From the NCBI GenBank assembly GCA_024234895.1, contig JACKNJ010000007.1:124001-188000 (forward strand): 64,000 bases of DNA, read 5' to 3'. The translations under genes were made by a program, and so were the position numbers. Origin of the DNA: Gammaproteobacteria bacterium. Lineage in GTDB: Bacteria; Pseudomonadota; Gammaproteobacteria; JACKNK01. Shown here piece after piece: positions 28,792 to 36,235 of this stretch (position 1 is its first letter; the number at the start of each line of letters is the position of its first letter). The notes under the pieces were generated by a model. That model did no database searches, was not told the origin of the DNA, and saw nothing but the letters and a program-made list of their open reading frames with translations.

Positions 28792-28879
28792 TGGTGCCCG
28801 AGACCGGAGTCGAACCGGTACAACCGTGAGGCCGGCGGATTTTAAGTCCGCTGCGTCTACCAATTTCGCCACTCGGGCA
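28792..28879 (-). tRNA. tRNA-Leu (TAA)
   Basis: 88 nt on the minus strand, starting TGCCCGAGTGGCG and ending in an encoded CCA. The acceptor arms TGCCCGA and TCGGGCA pair. The anticodon loop CTTAAAA gives TAA (28842-28844), and a long variable arm confirms the class II Leu type. TpsiC arm contains GGTTCGACTCC. Confidence 0.95.
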
Positions 28880-28894
28880 GAGGGCTGGGCGGAA

Positions 28895-28923
28895 ACGAAA
28901 ACGGCCCGCTGGGAGCGGGCCGT
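28895..28923 (-). terminator. Hairpin with T-rich tail between tRNA-Cys and tRNA-Leu
   Basis: On the minus strand ACGGCCCGCTCCCAGCGGGC continues to CCGTTTTCGTTT. A 9-10 bp GC stem plus T-rich tail fits an intrinsic terminator 16 bp after tRNA-Cys. tRNA-Leu then needs its own promoter or read-through. Confidence 0.7.
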
Positions 28924-28938
28924 TCTGAACAACGAATT

Positions 28939-29012
28939 TGGAGGCCGAGGCCGGAATCGAACCGACGTCCACGGATTTGCAGTCCGCTGCATAACCACTC
29001 TGCCACCCGGCC
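28939..29012 (-). tRNA. tRNA-Cys (GCA)
   Basis: 74 nt on the minus strand with encoded CCA. Acceptor arms GGCCGGG and CTCGGCC pair with one G-T. The anticodon loop CTGCAAA gives GCA (28978-28980). TACAAT at 29044-29049 (minus strand), with a GC-rich stretch after it, may be a -10 box, but no matching -35 is seen. Confidence 0.95.
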
Positions 29013-29082
29013 GGATGACTGCCGCCCCGCTGACGGCCCCGCGATTGTACTCGGGGATCGTGCCCGTGGGGGGCTGATACGA

Positions 29083-29112
29083 AAAACCCCGGCTTTGCGG
29101 GCCGGGGTTTTG
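29083..29112 (-). terminator. Terminator-like hairpin after tRNA-Gly
   Basis: AAAACCCCGGCCCGCAAAGC then CGGGGTTTTT on the minus strand: a long stem with flanking A/T runs, 5 bp after tRNA-Gly. It could terminate or mark a processing site in a tRNA-Gly/Cys/Leu transcript. Confidence 0.75.
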
Positions 29113-29117
29113 GTGTT

Positions 29118-29193
<76 letters not shown>

Positions 29194-29207
29194 CGAACGA
29201 GGCGCGC

Positions 29208-29235
29208 ATTATAGGGAGCGGCTTTTTTCTGTCAA
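29208..29235 (-). promoter_or_regulatory. Consensus sigma-70 promoter of the tRNA cluster
   Basis: Perfect TTGACA (29230-29235) and TATAAT (29208-29213) on the minus strand, 16 bp apart. The discriminator after TATAAT reads GCGCGCC, a GC-rich form typical of stringently controlled stable-RNA promoters. The tRNA-Gly 5' end lies 14 bp after TATAAT. The rest of the 376-bp gap up to the next gene (29570) holds only the repeat and terminator listed next. Confidence 0.92.
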
Positions 29236-29368
29236 GCGTCTGAAACAAGTTCCGGACGCGCATTCGGACGGCGTGTCGGGTTGATGATGTTGTGGTCCAC
29301 ATCGGTGTCGGTGGCCGGGCTTTCAGGGGCAGGCATTGAGCCGGCGCCCCGTCTTGGCCTGCCTCGGC

Positions 29369-29443
29369 GTAGGGCGGACACCCGAAGGGCTTCCGCCGAA
29401 TCGGCGCTGAATACGGCGGAACCCCTTCGGGTGTCCGCCCTAC
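29369..29443. repeat. Palindromic repeat, family D copy 2
   Basis: 75-bp inverted repeat, GTAGGGCGGACACCCGAAGG ... CCTTCGGGTGTCCGCCCTAC, the same length as copy 1 at 3758-3832. The inner segment CGCCGAATCGGCG is also shared in form. Confidence 0.9.
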
Positions 29444-29504
29444 GGGGCATCAACCGCCGCAACTACCGCAGATGATGTCGAGCACATCATCAAACCCCAG
29501 ATAA

Positions 29505-29530
29505 CAAAAACCCCCGCTCGAAGCGGGGGC
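29505..29530 (-). terminator. Rho-independent terminator of the BI-1 gene
   Basis: On the minus strand GCCCCCGCTTCGAGCGGGGG is followed by TTTTTGTT. It lies about 40 bp after the stop of the Bax-inhibitor-1 gene. Confidence 0.9.
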
Positions 29531-29569
29531 CTTTGCATCATCCGCCGAAGCGGAACGATCGGTCAGCGA

Positions 29570-30241
29570 TCAGTCGTCACCACCAAACACCCCGAGCAGT
29601 TGCAGCAGGCTCAGGAACAGGTTGTAGATGCTCACGTACAGGCTGACGGTGGCCATGATGTAGTTGGTCTCGTAGCCGTGCACGAGGTTGCTGGTCTCGT
29701 ACAGGATCAGACCGGACATCAGCAGCACGAACATCGCCGACACGGCCAGGCTCAGGCCCGGAATCTCGAAGAACATCGCCCCGATGCCGGCCAGGAAGGC
29801 GACCAGGATGCCGACCATCAGGAAGCCGCCCATGAAGCTGAAGTCCTTGCGGGACGACAACGCATAGCCGGACAGGCCCAGGAAGATCACGCCGGTGCCG
29901 CCGAGCGCGGTCATGACCAGCTGGTGACCGTTGCTGAACATGGTCAGGTAGGTGGAGATGACCGGGCCCAGCGTCAGACCCATGAAACCGGTCAGCGCGA
30001 ACACGGCGGCCAGACCCCAGACGCTGTTGCGCAGCTTGGCGGTCAGGAACAGCAGGCCGATGTAGCCGACCAGGGTGATCAGGAAGCCCGGATGCGGCCA
30101 GTTGAACGACATCGACAGAAACGCCGTGAACGCACTGAACAGCAGGGTCATCGACAGCAGCGTGTAGGTGTTGCGGATCAGCTTGTTGGTCGCGAGGACC
30201 GACTCCTGCGACCGATCGACGGTACGGGAGAGATTTGCCAT
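29570..30241 (-). CDS. Bax inhibitor-1 / YccA-family membrane protein
   Basis: 223-residue inner-membrane protein with seven hydrophobic helices. Characteristic stretches are VLATNKLIRNTYTLLSMTLLFSAFTA, FLTAKLRNSVWGLAAVFALTGFMGLTLGPVIS and the closing YETSNLVHGYETNYIMATVSLYVSIYNLFLSLLQLLG, whose acidic residues form the di-aspartyl-type pH sensor region in BI-1 homologues. YccA in E. coli modulates the FtsH protease; other members leak Ca2+. Which applies here is not shown. AAGGAG precedes the ATG by 9 bases. It is a single gene with its own terminator. Confidence 0.92.
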   Translation of the reverse strand: MANLSRTVDRSQESVLATNKLIRNTYTLLSMTLLFSAFTAFLSMSFNWPHPGFLITLVGYIGLLFLTAKLRNSVWGLAAVFALTGFMGLTLGPVISTYLTMFSNGHQLVMTALGGTGVIFLGLSGYALSSRKDFSFMGGFLMVGILVAFLAGIGAMFFEIPGLSLAVSAMFVLLMSGLILYETSNLVHGYETNYIMATVSLYVSIYNLFLSLLQLLGVFGGDD

Positions 30242-30398
30242 GAGAGTGAGCTCCTTGGAATGAATCAGTCAGGCACATCGTTACGGTTCGTATTGACCGC
30301 TCCGGATGCACTTGGTTCGCGACGATAACAACGCACAATGACGGGATAAAGGCGGCACCGCCAATGGATTGGCGGCCTCCCATAGACCATCGCCGGTA

Positions 30399-31643
30399 TC
30401 AGGTCGGCAGCAGGATCTGATCGTCGGTGCTGAACTGGTAGTCGCGGAAGACGTGCTCGGCGGGCAGCAGGCGGTAACTGCCGTCGGCTTCCTGCACGGT
30501 GGTGTCCTTGAGGCGATAGGTGTAATGACCGCAGGTCCAGCACTGGAACTTGCGCATGTGGGTGCACAGGCAGGTCTTGTCGCAGACGCGGATCTTCTCC
30601 TCGTCGGCGACCTTCTCCAGCTCTCGGTTGTAGGCCTCGACGTAGGCGCAATGGCCCTTGCTGTCGAGCAGATAGCCGAAGGCCTCGCAGTTCGGGCGGA
30701 TGCCGGAACAGATCGCCGGGCTGCTCTTCAACATGCGCATCGGGTAGCCGGTCGGCGAGATCTGATTGACCTCGATGTCGTCCTCGACGGCACCGTAGTA
30801 CTCCTGCTTGACGTCGGCAGGCAGACCGCATTCCTCGGTGACCGTGAAGCGCGTCGCGACCTGCACGCCGACGCCGCCCGCCTCGATCGCGCGCACCGCG
30901 TCGGAACCGGTGAACACGCCACCGGCCGGGATCAGGGGGATGTCCAGGCCCTGCTCTGCCAGCCAGAGCTTGATCTCATGGACGATGGTCAGCAGGTCGT
31001 ATTCCTTCCAGTCCATGCCGAAGCCGAGATGGCCGCCGGCCAGCGGACCCTCGACGACGATGTAGTCCGGCAGGCGGTCGAGGTTCTTGGTCTTGCGCAG
31101 GAACAACTGCAAAGCGCGTAGCGAGGACACGATGATGCCCAGATGCACGTCGCGGAAACGCGGATGGTCGGCAATCAGCGCCATCGTCCCGAGATGCAGG
31201 CCGGCGCTCATGGTGATGCCGTCGATACCGGCATCCATCGCCGCTTCCATGCGCACCTTCAGGGTCTCGCGGGGATTGTTCATCCCCAGCTTCTCCATCA
31301 CGTTGATGTAGATGAGGCCGTCGCCTGCCTTGCGATCCATGGTCTTGGTCACGTGCATCTTTTGCGACTCGGCGAGCTCACCGAGATCGAACTGCACCAG
31401 CGACTTGTCCGCACTGTTCACGTTGGCCTTGTACTTGGCCAACTTGCCCTTCACGTACTTGGTCTTGTAGCGGCGGTCCGTGACCGTCGGGACCATCGCG
31501 TCGGAGATGTGGCCGACCCCACCGAGGCGGGCCGCGACCAGCGCCAGATCGGTGTTGGAGATATCGACCCCCATGCCGCCGATCATGATGGGCACCAGTT
31601 CGTGCCCACCCAGGGTCATGCGATAGTCGTCAAGGCGTTTCAT
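30399..31643 (-). CDS. Nitronate monooxygenase-like flavin oxidoreductase with Cys-rich tail
   Basis: 414 residues. The first ~310 form an FMN-binding TIM barrel of the 2-nitropropane dioxygenase/FabK-like family: GGMGVDISNTDLALVAARLGGVGHI at the N-terminus, VVEGPLAGGHLGFGMDWKEY, IPLIPAGGVFTGSDAVRAIEAGGVGVQVATRF. The C-terminal ~100 residues are cysteine-rich (CSGIRPNCEAFGYL, CAYVEAY, CDKTCLCTHMRKFQCWTCGHYTYRLKD), suggesting a metal or iron-sulfur site not present in classic nitronate monooxygenases. The substrate is therefore uncertain. It stands 63 bp after rluB on the same strand. Confidence 0.82.
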   Translation of the reverse strand: MKRLDDYRMTLGGHELVPIMIGGMGVDISNTDLALVAARLGGVGHISDAMVPTVTDRRYKTKYVKGKLAKYKANVNSADKSLVQFDLGELAESQKMHVTKTMDRKAGDGLIYINVMEKLGMNNPRETLKVRMEAAMDAGIDGITMSAGLHLGTMALIADHPRFRDVHLGIIVSSLRALQLFLRKTKNLDRLPDYIVVEGPLAGGHLGFGMDWKEYDLLTIVHEIKLWLAEQGLDIPLIPAGGVFTGSDAVRAIEAGGVGVQVATRFTVTEECGLPADVKQEYYGAVEDDIEVNQISPTGYPMRMLKSSPAICSGIRPNCEAFGYLLDSKGHCAYVEAYNRELEKVADEEKIRVCDKTCLCTHMRKFQCWTCGHYTYRLKDTTVQEADGSYRLLPAEHVFRDYQFSTDDQILLPT

Positions 31644-31706
31644 GCAATCTCACTTCTGGTGGCACCGCACCGGACCGGGGCATTCGAAAAGGCCCGCATT
31701 GTACAT

Positions 31707-33125
31707 TCATCGTTTGCCGCGACCACGCCCGCCACCGGGCGTGCGCGAGTCGCCATCGCGACCGCCGCGCCGCTCGGTCGGTCGTGCGTCGCGCCGCTCC
31801 GCGCCGTCGCGGGCGGGGGCCGAACGGCGTGGGCGATCGTCGCCATCGCGTGGCCGACGCGGACGATCATCGTCACGCCCGGTTGCCCGGCCTCGGCCCT
31901 GGTCACGGTCACGACCGCGCCCGGCACCGTCAGCCGCGCCACGGAATCCGTCGCGCGGTCGATCGCCATGTGGCCGATCGCCATGTGGCCGATCACCACG
32001 CGGCCGATCTCCCAGTGGCCGGTCCCCCCTTGGCCGATCACCCTGTGGCCGATCTCCGCGCGACCGATCGGCACCCGGGCGGGCGTTACGCGCTTCGCCA
32101 CGGCCACCGTCCCGATTCGGGCCACGCGGACCGGCGCGTTCGACGCCGCGCTCCCCGCCGCGCGCCGGACGGTCGCCACCACTGCGCCAACCGTCCGAAT
32201 CGTCGCGTTCACGCGGGCGTCCACCACCGGGACGCTCGCCCGCCCGACCGCCACTGCGGTCGCCACCGCGGTCGCCGCTGCGTTCATAGGGGCGGCCACC
32301 CGGGCGCCCTTCGTCGCGCGGCGGACGCGCCTGCCCGTTGCGGCGACCACGGCCGGATTCGACCACCGGCTCCTGATGGCGCAGACCGACGACCTCACAG
32401 AGCGCGCGCACCTCGTATTCCTCCAGCTCCCGCCAGCGCCCGCGCGGCAGGTCACGCGGCAGCACGATGGGCCCGTAACGCACGCGCGACAGGCGGCTGA
32501 CCTTCAGCCCGACCGCCTCCCACATGCGTCGCACCTCGCGGTTGCGGCCTTCCTTCAGGCTGACGTGGAACCAGGCATTGGCGGTATCGCGATCCTCGTT
32601 GCGACGACCGGCGGCGATGTGCTCGAAGTGCGCCATGCCGTCGTCGAGCAGCACGCCGGACCGCAGGCTTTGCAGCATGTCGTCGGTGACCACGCCGAGC
32701 ACGCGCACCGCATACTCGCGCTCGATCTCGCCGGACGGGTGCATCAGGCGGTTGGCGAGTTCGCCGTCGTTGGTCAGCAGCAGCAGGCCGGTGGTGTTGA
32801 TGTCGAGCCGACCGACCGATATCCAGCGCCCGAAGCGCATCTGCGGCAGACGGTCGAATACGGTCGGCCGGCCCTCCGGATCATCGGTGGAGGTGACGAC
32901 ACCCTCGGCCTTGTGCAGCGCGATCACGCGGCGGCGGCGTTGCACGCGCAGGTCGATGTCGAGCAGGCGACCGTCGATGCGGATCTTGTCGCCCGGCTCA
33001 ACCAGCGCGCCGAGCTCGCAGATCTGCCCGTTGATGCTGATGCGGCCAGCCTTGATCTGCTCCTCGATACGACGGCGGGAACCGTAACCGCCGGAGGCGA
33101 GGGCTTTCTGGATGCGTTCACTCAT
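31707..33125 (-). CDS. rluB: 23S rRNA pseudouridine(2605) synthase RluB with long Arg/Gly/Asp-rich tail
   Basis: The first ~245 residues are a normal RluB/RsuA-family synthase: S4 domain (RIQKALASGGYGSRRRIEEQIKAGRISING), catalytic Asp108 in SVGRLDINTTGLLLLTNDG, and the closing EGRNREVRRMWEAVGLKVSRLSRVRYGP. It modifies U2605 of 23S rRNA. The remaining ~225 residues are a low-complexity tail of Arg, Gly, Asp and Pro with a block of seven GDRPx pentapeptides (about 351-389). Such tails occur in RluB of other high-GC proteobacteria and probably bind RNA. The tail is encoded by a 15-bp DNA minisatellite. The 164-bp gap to rlmD upstream holds a palindromic repeat. Confidence 0.93.
   Translation of the reverse strand: MSERIQKALASGGYGSRRRIEEQIKAGRISINGQICELGALVEPGDKIRIDGRLLDIDLRVQRRRRVIALHKAEGVVTSTDDPEGRPTVFDRLPQMRFGRWISVGRLDINTTGLLLLTNDGELANRLMHPSGEIEREYAVRVLGVVTDDMLQSLRSGVLLDDGMAHFEHIAAGRRNEDRDTANAWFHVSLKEGRNREVRRMWEAVGLKVSRLSRVRYGPIVLPRDLPRGRWRELEEYEVRALCEVVGLRHQEPVVESGRGRRNGQARPPRDEGRPGGRPYERSGDRGGDRSGGRAGERPGGGRPRERDDSDGWRSGGDRPARGGERGVERAGPRGPNRDGGRGEARNARPGADRSRGDRPQGDRPRGDRPLGDRPRGDRPHGDRPHGDRPRDGFRGAADGAGRGRDRDQGRGRATGRDDDRPRRPRDGDDRPRRSAPARDGAERRDARPTERRGGRDGDSRTPGGGRGRGKR
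31957..32071. repeat. 15-bp minisatellite in rluB
   Basis: About seven tandem 15-bp units of the type GGCCGATCGCCATGT, encoding the pentapeptide GDRP plus His, Arg, Leu or Gln on the minus strand. Units differ mainly at the variable codon, so the array is degenerating or under coding selection. Confidence 0.85.
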
Positions 33126-33178
33126 GAAATTTCAATGATCCGTGAATCAATCGGCCACGCTTGGCGTGGTGTCTTTGC

Positions 33179-33251
33179 AGGAGCGGCGTCTCGCCGCGAT
33201 CGATGCTCTGCGGTGCGACCGTGTGCGAATCGCGGCGGGACGCCGCTCCTA
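33179..33251. repeat. Palindromic repeat, family A variant (copy 4)
   Basis: Inverted repeat with arms AGGAGCGGCGTCTCGCCGCG and its near-complement CGCGGCGGGACGCCGCTCCT. The core differs from copies 1-3 (CGTCTCG in place of CTTCAGC). It lies between rlmD and rluB, both on the minus strand. Confidence 0.85.
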
Positions 33252-33288
33252 AGGGTAAAAACGGGCGAAGGGTGGTAACCCTGCCCGT

Positions 33289-34629
33289 TCAACCACGTTC
33301 GAAAACCGCGATGGATTCGACGTGGGTCGTGTGCGGGAACATATCCATGACACCGGCCTGCAACAGGCGGTAACCCTTCTCGTTGACGAGCACGCCAGCG
33401 TCGCGCGCCAACGTGCCGGGGTGACATGAAACGTAGACGATGCGGCGCGGGCCGCCATTGCCGCCCAGCCGTTCAATGGCCTGACAGATCTCGTGGGCGC
33501 CGGTACGCGCCGGGTCCAGCAGCAGCTTGTCGAAGGGCGCGCGTGCCCAGTCCGACGCGCTGAAATCCTCGAAAAGGTCAGCGGCATGGAACTCGACATT
33601 GGCGATGCCGTTGGCCTCGGCGTTGGCGCGGGCACGCTGTACCAGCGCCTCCTCGACCTCCACACCGACCACGCGCCCGGCGCGGCGCGCGAGCGGCAGC
33701 GAAAAATTGCCCAGCCCGCAGAACAGGTCGAGCACGCGCTCGCCGGGCTGCGGATCGAGCAGGTCCAGCGCCATCGGGATCATCGCGCGGTTGATGCCGG
33801 CGTTGACCTGGGTGAAGTCATTCGGGCGGAAGGTGTATTCGACATCGAACTCGTCCAGCCGGTAGCGCAATTGCGCATCCAGCGGCCACAACGGCTGGAC
33901 CGTGTCCGGGCCGCCCGGCTGCAGGAAAATCCACAGACCGGAGCGGTCACCGTAGGCGCGCAGCCGGTCGAGATCGGCGTCACTAAGCGGATCGAGATTG
34001 CGGAAGGCCAGCGCGGCGCCGTTATCGCCGACGGCGACCTCGATCTGCGCGATGCGGTCGCGTGCGTCCAGGCCGGCGATCATCGCGCCGATCTCGGCCA
34101 GACGCGGTCCGACCGCCGCGTCCAGAATCTCGCAACGCTCCATGACCGCCAGCTTGTTGCCGGCGCGCTCGCGGAAACCGACCAGCACACCGCCCTTCTT
34201 GGGCACGTAACGCACGCCCAGGCGTCCCTTGCGGCGGTAGGCCCACAACGGCCCGCGCAGCGGTTCGCGCACCACCTCGGGAGTCACGTGACCGATGCGT
34301 TGCAGGTTGTCGAGCAGGGTCTGCTGCTTGCCGAGGATCTGCGCCCGAGGGTCCTGGTGCTGGAGGCTGCAACCGCCGCAGACGCCGAACACCGCGCACT
34401 TCGGTTCGACCCGCTCCGGCGAGGCCCGCAGCACCTCCTCGACGACCGCCTCATCGTGGCGGCGGCTCACCCCGACATAACGGAACACGACCTCCTCGCC
34501 CGGCAACGCGCCGGCGACGAACACCGTCTTGCCGTCAACGCGGGTCACGCCACGGCCATCGTGGCTGAAACTCTCGATGATCGCGGTGACCGGCTCGCTC
34601 GGCAGCGGCCGGCGACGATTACGCCCCAT
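33289..34629 (-). CDS. rlmD: 23S rRNA (uracil(1939)-C5)-methyltransferase RlmD
   Basis: Methylates U1939 of 23S rRNA with S-adenosylmethionine. 446 residues. N-terminal TRAM domain (residues ~10-65), then the 4Fe-4S ligands CAVFGVCGGC (about 78-87) with a later Cys (MERCEIL). The methyltransferase core has VLDLFCGLGNFSLPLARRAGRVVGVE and the nucleophilic Cys in VYVSCHPGTLARD. The final motif MDMFPHTTHVESIAVFERG is the RumA/RlmD ending. It overlaps the upstream exonuclease-like gene by 11 bp. All catalytic elements are intact. Confidence 0.96.
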   Translation of the reverse strand: MGRNRRRPLPSEPVTAIIESFSHDGRGVTRVDGKTVFVAGALPGEEVVFRYVGVSRRHDEAVVEEVLRASPERVEPKCAVFGVCGGCSLQHQDPRAQILGKQQTLLDNLQRIGHVTPEVVREPLRGPLWAYRRKGRLGVRYVPKKGGVLVGFRERAGNKLAVMERCEILDAAVGPRLAEIGAMIAGLDARDRIAQIEVAVGDNGAALAFRNLDPLSDADLDRLRAYGDRSGLWIFLQPGGPDTVQPLWPLDAQLRYRLDEFDVEYTFRPNDFTQVNAGINRAMIPMALDLLDPQPGERVLDLFCGLGNFSLPLARRAGRVVGVEVEEALVQRARANAEANGIANVEFHAADLFEDFSASDWARAPFDKLLLDPARTGAHEICQAIERLGGNGGPRRIVYVSCHPGTLARDAGVLVNEKGYRLLQAGVMDMFPHTTHVESIAVFERG

Positions 34630-35392
34630 GCGCGACGGCCCTCAAATCCACCGGCCATTTCTCGACCGACCAGGCCGCCGCGTACGCCTGCAAGGCCGGC
34701 CGGTCGCTGGCAAGCAACCAACCGTGTGCCAGCTGCAACTGCTTCTGGAAGAACGTCCCGCTGACCTCGCCGCGGATGCGCTGCATGCGCAGATACAGCA
34801 GATAGGTGTTCAGCGCGAGCTGATCGCACTCGATGGACACGGATTCAAACCCGCCGGTCAGCGCCGCGTCGCGGACCTCCGTCTCGCTCAACGGCGCGAC
34901 ATGCGGCAGGCCGGACAAGGTGGCCACCTCGGAGAGATCGAGCATGTCGTGGATACCGCCGGTCAGCAGTGGGGCAATTTCGGCGTGACGTTTCGGATCG
35001 CGCCCGCCGTGCCAGTAGTTGCCGCTGGGCACGTCAAGGATCAGCGCGCGGGTCTGCAACACCGGCAGATGCGCGACGCTGCCGTTCCAGGTGACCAGCA
35101 CCGTGTCGTCGACGCCGGCGTGTTCGAAAAACGCAGCCAGCATGTCACGTTCGGAATGCTCGGCCGCGTGCATGGACAGCACGCGCAACGGCTCATCGCC
35201 GTCCTCGATCACCAGGCTCAGGGCGACCACGCGGCGCAGCGCGAAACCGAAATCGCGATCACCGTGACGCTGCCGCTGGACGTGCTCCATCGCCTTGAGG
35301 ACGTCCTTGTCCTCAAGGTCGGACAGGCCCAGCAGGCGGCGGCCCGCGTCCAGATCGGGCGCGGTCCGCAGGCGTAGCGCGACGACGCTCAT
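34619..35392 (-). CDS. PolB-like 3'-5' exonuclease family protein, catalytic residues missing
   Basis: 257 residues of the predicted 3'-5' exonuclease family (DNA_pol_B_exo2-like). The scaffold is recognisable: APDLDAGRRLLGLSDLEDKDVLKAM, RVVALSLVIEDGDEPLRV, VLVTWNGSVAHLPVLQTRALIL and CDQLALNTYLLYLRMQRIRGEVS. However, the first motif, DIET in active relatives, reads RLRT here; the second, FDLPVL in relatives, reads AHLPVL; and the third acidic motif is also absent. The protein is probably catalytically inactive, if I recall the family motifs correctly. Start ATG at 35392 follows the ydbL stop by 7 bp; the gene overlaps rlmD. Confidence 0.7.
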   Translation of the reverse strand: MSVVALRLRTAPDLDAGRRLLGLSDLEDKDVLKAMEHVQRQRHGDRDFGFALRRVVALSLVIEDGDEPLRVLSMHAAEHSERDMLAAFFEHAGVDDTVLVTWNGSVAHLPVLQTRALILDVPSGNYWHGGRDPKRHAEIAPLLTGGIHDMLDLSEVATLSGLPHVAPLSETEVRDAALTGGFESVSIECDQLALNTYLLYLRMQRIRGEVSGTFFQKQLQLAHGWLLASDRPALQAYAAAWSVEKWPVDLRAVAHGA

Positions 35393-35399
35393 CCGGCAG

Positions 35400-35990
35400 T
35401 TACTTCTGCTTCCAGGCGCCGCCGGCGTCCTGATACCACCAGCCGCCGTGCGCGTTACCCACCCAGCGCTCGGCGAAGGTGTTGCGGATGTCGCGCTCCC
35501 ATTCCGGATGGCCGTTGGCGGCGGCGATCTCGCGGTAGAGCACATTGCGATCGGCGTTCTCGGCGGCGACCAGTTGCTTGACCTTGCCGCGCTGCGGCAG
35601 CGGGATCGCGTTCAGGTCGCGCACGTCGACCAGACCGTCGCGGGTCAGACCGAGCGCACCGCTGTCGAGATGGCCCTGCAGGTCGCCGAAGCGCGCCTTC
35701 ATCGAGCCCTGGGCGCTGCCGATCGCCGGGCTGGAGACGTTCAGATCGGCGGCCTGCGCGGGCGCGACCAGCCACTCCAGCACCGCGAGCGCGAACCGGC
35801 TTTCGGTGGGCACGGCGCTCTGCGGGGCGGCCTCGCCAGCGGCCGGCTTCTGCTCACCCCAGACGTCCTGGATGATGCGATCGGCGGCCTTCTCGGCGGC
35901 GGCGGCGGGGAAGTAGATGTTGATGGTCACGCACGCGCTCAGCAGCAGCGTGAACAGGACCAGGGAAGCAGGACGCAGCAGGGCATTCAT
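35400..35990 (-). CDS. ydbL: YdbL-family (DUF1318) lipoprotein
   Basis: 196 residues. In E. coli, YdbL is periplasmic and works with YdbH and the small lipoprotein YnbE in lipid transport to the outer membrane. Here the protein starts with a lipoprotein signal (LFTLLLSAC, lipobox LSAC) followed by VTINIYFPAAAAEKAADRIIQDVWGE. The DUF1318 part has GLTRDGLVDVRDLNAIPLPQRGKVKQLVAAENADRNVLYREIAAANG. AGGAGA precedes the ATG. The Cys-VTINIYFP segment resembles a YnbE-like beta strand, so this gene may combine both small partners (inference). It follows ydbH by 245 bp containing two repeat elements. Confidence 0.85.
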   Translation of the reverse strand: MNALLRPASLVLFTLLLSACVTINIYFPAAAAEKAADRIIQDVWGEQKPAAGEAAPQSAVPTESRFALAVLEWLVAPAQAADLNVSSPAIGSAQGSMKARFGDLQGHLDSGALGLTRDGLVDVRDLNAIPLPQRGKVKQLVAAENADRNVLYREIAAANGHPEWERDIRNTFAERWVGNAHGGWWYQDAGGAWKQK

Positions 35991-36115
35991 GACGATTCTC
36001 CTGACGGGGGCGTGAGCAGGACGCGGATTGTACCGATGTTTGACCGCGCGCCAGCGGAAACAACTCAGTGACGACAATCCCGAACCCCGACTGATTGCCG
36101 GCGCGGGCTTGCCCT

Positions 36116-36206
36116 GGCTTCGGCTCCGCTCAGCCACCGAACTCTGTCGCCGTTGGCTGAGCGGAGTCGAAGCCAACCGCCGGTTCGCGAGCAAGCTCGC
36201 TCCTAC
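36116..36206. repeat. Family C palindrome (copy 2) followed by a half family B element
   Basis: 36116-36174 is a 59-bp inverted repeat of GGCTTCGGCTCCGCTCAGCC and GGCTGAGCGGAGTCGAAGCC. Immediately after, 36186-36206 carries CGCGAGCAAGCTCGCTCCTAC, one arm of family B without a partner. Both lie between ydbH and ydbL. Confidence 0.88.
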
Positions 36207-36235
36207 AGTGGGGCTTCGTTAAGGCGGCTCTCCAC

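Noticed and set aside
31143..33278. 711-codon plus-strand frame across rluB and the flavin oxidoreductase gene
   Set aside because: Antisense to two recognised proteins; composition (Ala, Arg, Thr, Pro) is that of a high-GC shadow.
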